From positions 2,790,001 through 2,854,000 of the forward strand of contig JAFEKR010000002.1 in assembly GCA_019022495.1 (NCBI GenBank): a stretch of 64,000 bases of DNA, given 5' to 3'. Of the stretch, positions 60,220 to 64,000 are shown piece by piece. How positions within the stretch are numbered: the first letter of the stretch is position 1; every line of letters starts with the position of its first letter. Position numbers and translations under genes: made by a program. This stretch comes from Epichloe hybrida. Lineage: Eukaryota > Ascomycota > Sordariomycetes > Hypocreales > Clavicipitaceae. The notes beneath the pieces are model-generated. The model had not been told where the DNA came from, searched no databases, and worked only from the letters and a program-made list of their open reading frames with translations.

Positions 60220-63200
60220 CATATATATTCTTTACGCTAGCTAGCTAACTATATAGCTATTCCTAGTACTCTATCCGCTTAGTTAAGAGAGAAAACCCTT
60301 TGCTAGGAAGAAAAACCCTCTTATATCTATAAATAGGCTAGCGCTAACTCTCTTCTAGGTTTGCGCTACGTTAGGTGTTACTAATTATAGGTGTTTATTG
60401 CTAGCTTACACTAGCCTTATCCTAAAGAAAATAAAAAAGAAAAGGAAAATATATAGTAATAGTCCTAACTAGCTCCCTTTAGTGCTAGTTTAGTCTTACT
60501 CTAACCTAGCTCTATATCCCTTACTTTACTCTAAGGTATAGTAAATTCGGATTTATAATAATAATTTACTTTTTATTTACTTTACTTCTAACTCTTCTAG
60601 TGCCTTACTTTTTAGCTAAATCTAACCTAGTACTAGTCTAGATATCTTATAAAGTCTAAGTATATGGTTTTATTTAATTATAGTAAGGGGTAAGTAATTT
60701 AGGCCTAGTAGCTAGGCGGTTTTACTCCTAGATTAATTATGCGCTATTTATATATTTACTTATCTTATGCTTTATTTTCTAGCTAATATTATAACTAGTC
60801 TCTCTCTTTTCTCTCTCTTAAGTATAAAAGAGAGCTTCTTCTCCCTTAAGGTTTTAACCTTTTTCCTTTTCTTATAATAAATTTCCTATAGGTTCTTTTC
60901 CTCCCTATTCCCTTTAGAAGCTATTTAAGGCTTCTTTAGTCTAGTGCTAGTTTAAATACTAATGTTTTATATAGAAAAACACGCTATAATATTACTAAGC
61001 TTTATAAGTATCTTATTTTTAGTGCTATTCTAGCTCTAATTTACCTAGGAACTTATAACCTTAGATAAGTATCTAAGGAAGTCCTTAACCTAGAAGTAAT
61101 TAGATTAGGTAAAGGTAAAAGGCCTAGAAGTAAGTTCTCTTTACCTTTATTTTACCTTATTTCTAGGTTTAACCCTAGGTAGCTAGGTAAGCTATAAGAG
61201 ATCTAGTGTGTGTCCTATAAGATATAATCTATTAAGTGTAAGGGCTATTAGTACTATAATATTATTAGTAAGTTAGTTTAGTTCTAGTCTAGGGGCAAGG
61301 CTAATTAGTATATAAAGGGGTGATATCTAATGCTTACTTTAATTATTAGGTTTATAATTATAGATATATTAAGGTAATATTAACTCCTATGCCTATTCTA
61401 AGCTTACTCTAGTGCTTATTTACTTATAGCTAAATATCACTAGCTAGTAAGGGGAATATTAGTAGTTAGTTAAGAGTCAAGACCTAGGCTAGTATAATTA
61501 CTAGGAGTAATATAAGTGGTTTTACTCTAGCTTAGTAATAGCTTTATTTTATAGCTAACTTTAATTATCTAGGCCCTAGAGAACTATATAGCTTAGGTTA
61601 AAAAACTCTATACTAAAAACCACGCTAAGAAAAAATAGGGTACTATAGTAGTAAGCCTAGACCTAGCTAGGTCTAGGTTTACTAAGGAATAATATAATAA
61701 GGTTATCTTTTAGCTCTAGTAGCTTAATACCTAAGCAGCGGAAATAAACTAGCTCCTAGCTACTAGCCTATTAGCTAAGGGTAAGAGTAAGGTAATAGAG
61801 AATATAATCCCTATTCCTAAGGAGAAATAGGACTAATTTTAGGTTAGTAAAGGGGTAGTAATAAGCTAGTGTAAAATAATACCTATAGTATTTTACTTAA
61901 AATTAATCTAATAACTATTTTAGACCTATAGTCTTTCTATCTTAGTGTGATTTTGCCTTATGTCTAGCCTACCTCTAAGGCTATACTATTTTACCTAGTG
62001 CCTCCCTTTAGTTATCTATAGTGTCTGTTTATTAGTTAGTTTAGTTACCTCTAGGGTAGCCTAGGTCCTCCCCTAGTTTATATTAGCTAAAGGCTAGGTC
62101 TTATACTAATATATAGTATTAGAGTTTTCTTATACTAAGGAATTACTTTATAATATATCTTACCTTTAGGGGATTATCTAGGGCTAGCCTTACCTCCTAT
62201 ATATCTCTAAGCTATCTTATTCTAGGGTGTCTATAGTTATAGTTAGTATAGTTAATAATTATATAGTACTAGTCTTTAACTATATAACTATAGCTATATA
62301 GGGGTAAAGCTACCCTAGGAACATGCCTTTAGAAGAGAAACTTATTAAGGCTAATTTTTCCTATATATAATTATACTATTATAGAGGAGATATACTTATT
62401 AAGTCTAGTATAAAATTTCTAGATTTCCTTTAGGTTATAAGTAAGTAAGTAGTTCTCTATTAGCTCTCTCCTATGCCTATATTATCTCTATTACCTATTA
62501 GAATACTAGTCTTCCTATCTTTTCTTTTACTTCTTATATAGTTATATATCTAGTTTATTATTAGTAAGTAAGGGTCTTTTTCTATATTATAGTACTATTT
62601 ATACTAAGTTAGCTATAGCTTATATCTTATTTATTATTTTACTAAGTATAATCCTTTCCTTAAACTTTTACTTTATCTTATTTAAGTAAAGGTCTAGGGG
62701 GGGGGATATAGGTTTTAACTTCTAGCTAAGTAACTAGTATAGCCTTTAATACTCTAGCTATAGTCTAGAGATAGGTTAATTAGTTTACTATAAAACTTCT
62801 AACTATTTCTTATAGTTTTCCTCCTTTCTTTATTAGGGTATAGTAAGCGCTTACCCTATAGGTAAGAATAGGCTAGACTACTTATATATATATAAGCTAG
62901 GTATCTCTAAAGCTAACTCCCTATGCTAATACTACTAATATAAAGAGTATAAGCCATTACTAGGCTAGCTTTCCCTTAAGAATATTCTTATATACGCTCT
63001 AGTTAAGTTTCCTATTTACCTATACCCTAAGGAATTAGTATACCTTTATTAGTGCTATTTTCTCTATACTAAGCTAGACTCTAGCCTATAGGGGCCTATA
63101 GGCCTTACTAAAGTGTATAAGTTTAGTTTTTACTAGGTTAAACTTTACTTTTACTTCCTTTACTTATTCCTTATAGATTTTCTAAGTAGCCTTAAGTTTT

Positions 63201-64000
63201 CTCTAGGTTTACACTATATTTTTACTAAATACTATAATATTTATATTATTAGTAAATCTAATTATTACTATACCTAGGATAGCTTAGAGGTATATGTAAA
63301 GTTTTATAAAATAAAGGAGGAAGAGAATTAGTAATAAAGAAAATCCTTATAAGGTACTAGCCTTAATCTTAAAGGGTTTAGAGAGTCCTTTATTAAAGCT
63401 AAGATAGCTTATTTTATTTACTAGGAAGCTTTATATTACTACTATTAGCTAGTAAGGGATTCCTATTAGGATTAGTAAGTAAATTAGATATAAGTAGCTA
63501 ACTCTATTAAAAGTAAATAAAATATTTATCTAGGTAAGTAAAGTAATTCTGCCCTTACTCTAGGCCTCTCTTATATACTTTACTAAGACCCTAATTATAG
63601 TCTTTATTAACTTATTTATCCTATTCCCTATCTATAGTTTTAGTAAGAGTCCTTTTGCCTTAGTAAAGGCTATAAGTTACTTTATAATTACTACTTCTAT
63701 GATTTTTCCTATAATATTTAGTAAGGAGATAAGCCTTTATACCTTAGCCTTTTTTATCTCTTTTATTATCTTACCTAGTTTTCTAATTACTTTTACTTTA
63801 GTAGTCTAAAATTAGGCTAGGAAATACCTTACTTTAAGGATAGTGTTTAGGAGCTAGACTATAGCTTCTTTTACTAGCTTATTATAGGCCTTAATAAGGC
63901 TTACTAGGAGCTTATTATTACCTAGTGCTTTCTAGCTAGCTATATCTAATATAATATCTAATATCTCTTCTAATCTAAACTAGTTATTATCTAGGAATAG
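60220..64000 (-). mobile_element. Second Tad1-like LINE, 3' part, runs off the window
   Basis: Colinear with 53596-57370 of the first LINE from its 3' end (ATATATATTCTTTACGCTAG) to the reverse transcriptase region at the window edge. Differences are largely C/T and G/A. Its left junction is 43 bp from the right duplication of the first LINE, inside P5. Its 5' end and duplication cannot be seen. Confidence 0.88.

Overview
The window comes from a filamentous ascomycete (Pezizomycotina) genome. Three short-intron genes of normal base composition sit at the left end (1-3.9 kb) and in an island at 31.1-34.0 kb. Almost everything else is AT-rich DNA with few CA and TG dinucleotides and many TA. Recognisable transposon reading frames there are full of TAA/TAG where CAA/CAG is expected. 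This is the mark of repeat-induced point mutation (RIP). I cannot name the species.

Left end: a two-exon secreted protein of the ribotoxin/RNase N1-T1 fold (788-1331, +) has lysine at both positions where the family has catalytic histidine. It is convergent with a second, 74-aa two-exon secreted protein (2414-2701, -) built on 11-residue repeats. Both look like candidate effectors, at the edge of a transposon-packed compartment. Minisatellites fill the DNA up to about 4 kb.

4-25 kb: a nest of dead elements. In order these are a truncated hAT-like inverted-repeat element (4720-6089) with an unmutated LINE 3' fragment inside it; a minus-strand Ty3/gypsy chromovirus relic with its 270-bp LTR; and a Ty1/copia relic (copia-III, about 10.1-24.5 kb). 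Copia-III is split by a complete 7.16-kb copia-I (11856-19013, 815-bp LTRs) and by an inverted, truncated second copy of copia-I (19828-22880). A solo LTR (25126-25275) follows. Then comes a complete 5.66-kb copia-II on the minus strand (25406-31069, 143-bp LTRs, ACTAG target duplication), which ends about 300 bp upstream of the next gene.

Gene island, 31.1-34.0 kb: one FunK1-type fungal protein kinase gene (31368-33894, 780 aa after splicing one intron). The intron carries a near-perfect 54-bp inverted repeat (MITE-like).

34-64 kb: a second nest. A non-coding LTR family lies in opposed copies, one inserted in the other. Five hAT-like non-autonomous elements (two here with exact 8-bp target duplications) have long inverted arms and, in several, central minisatellites. 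There are solo LTRs, gag/protease relics and unidentified coding relics, and finally one complete Tad1-like LINE (53596-60176, 14-bp target duplication) next to a second that runs off the window. Target-site duplications read directly from the sequence give much of the order of insertion.
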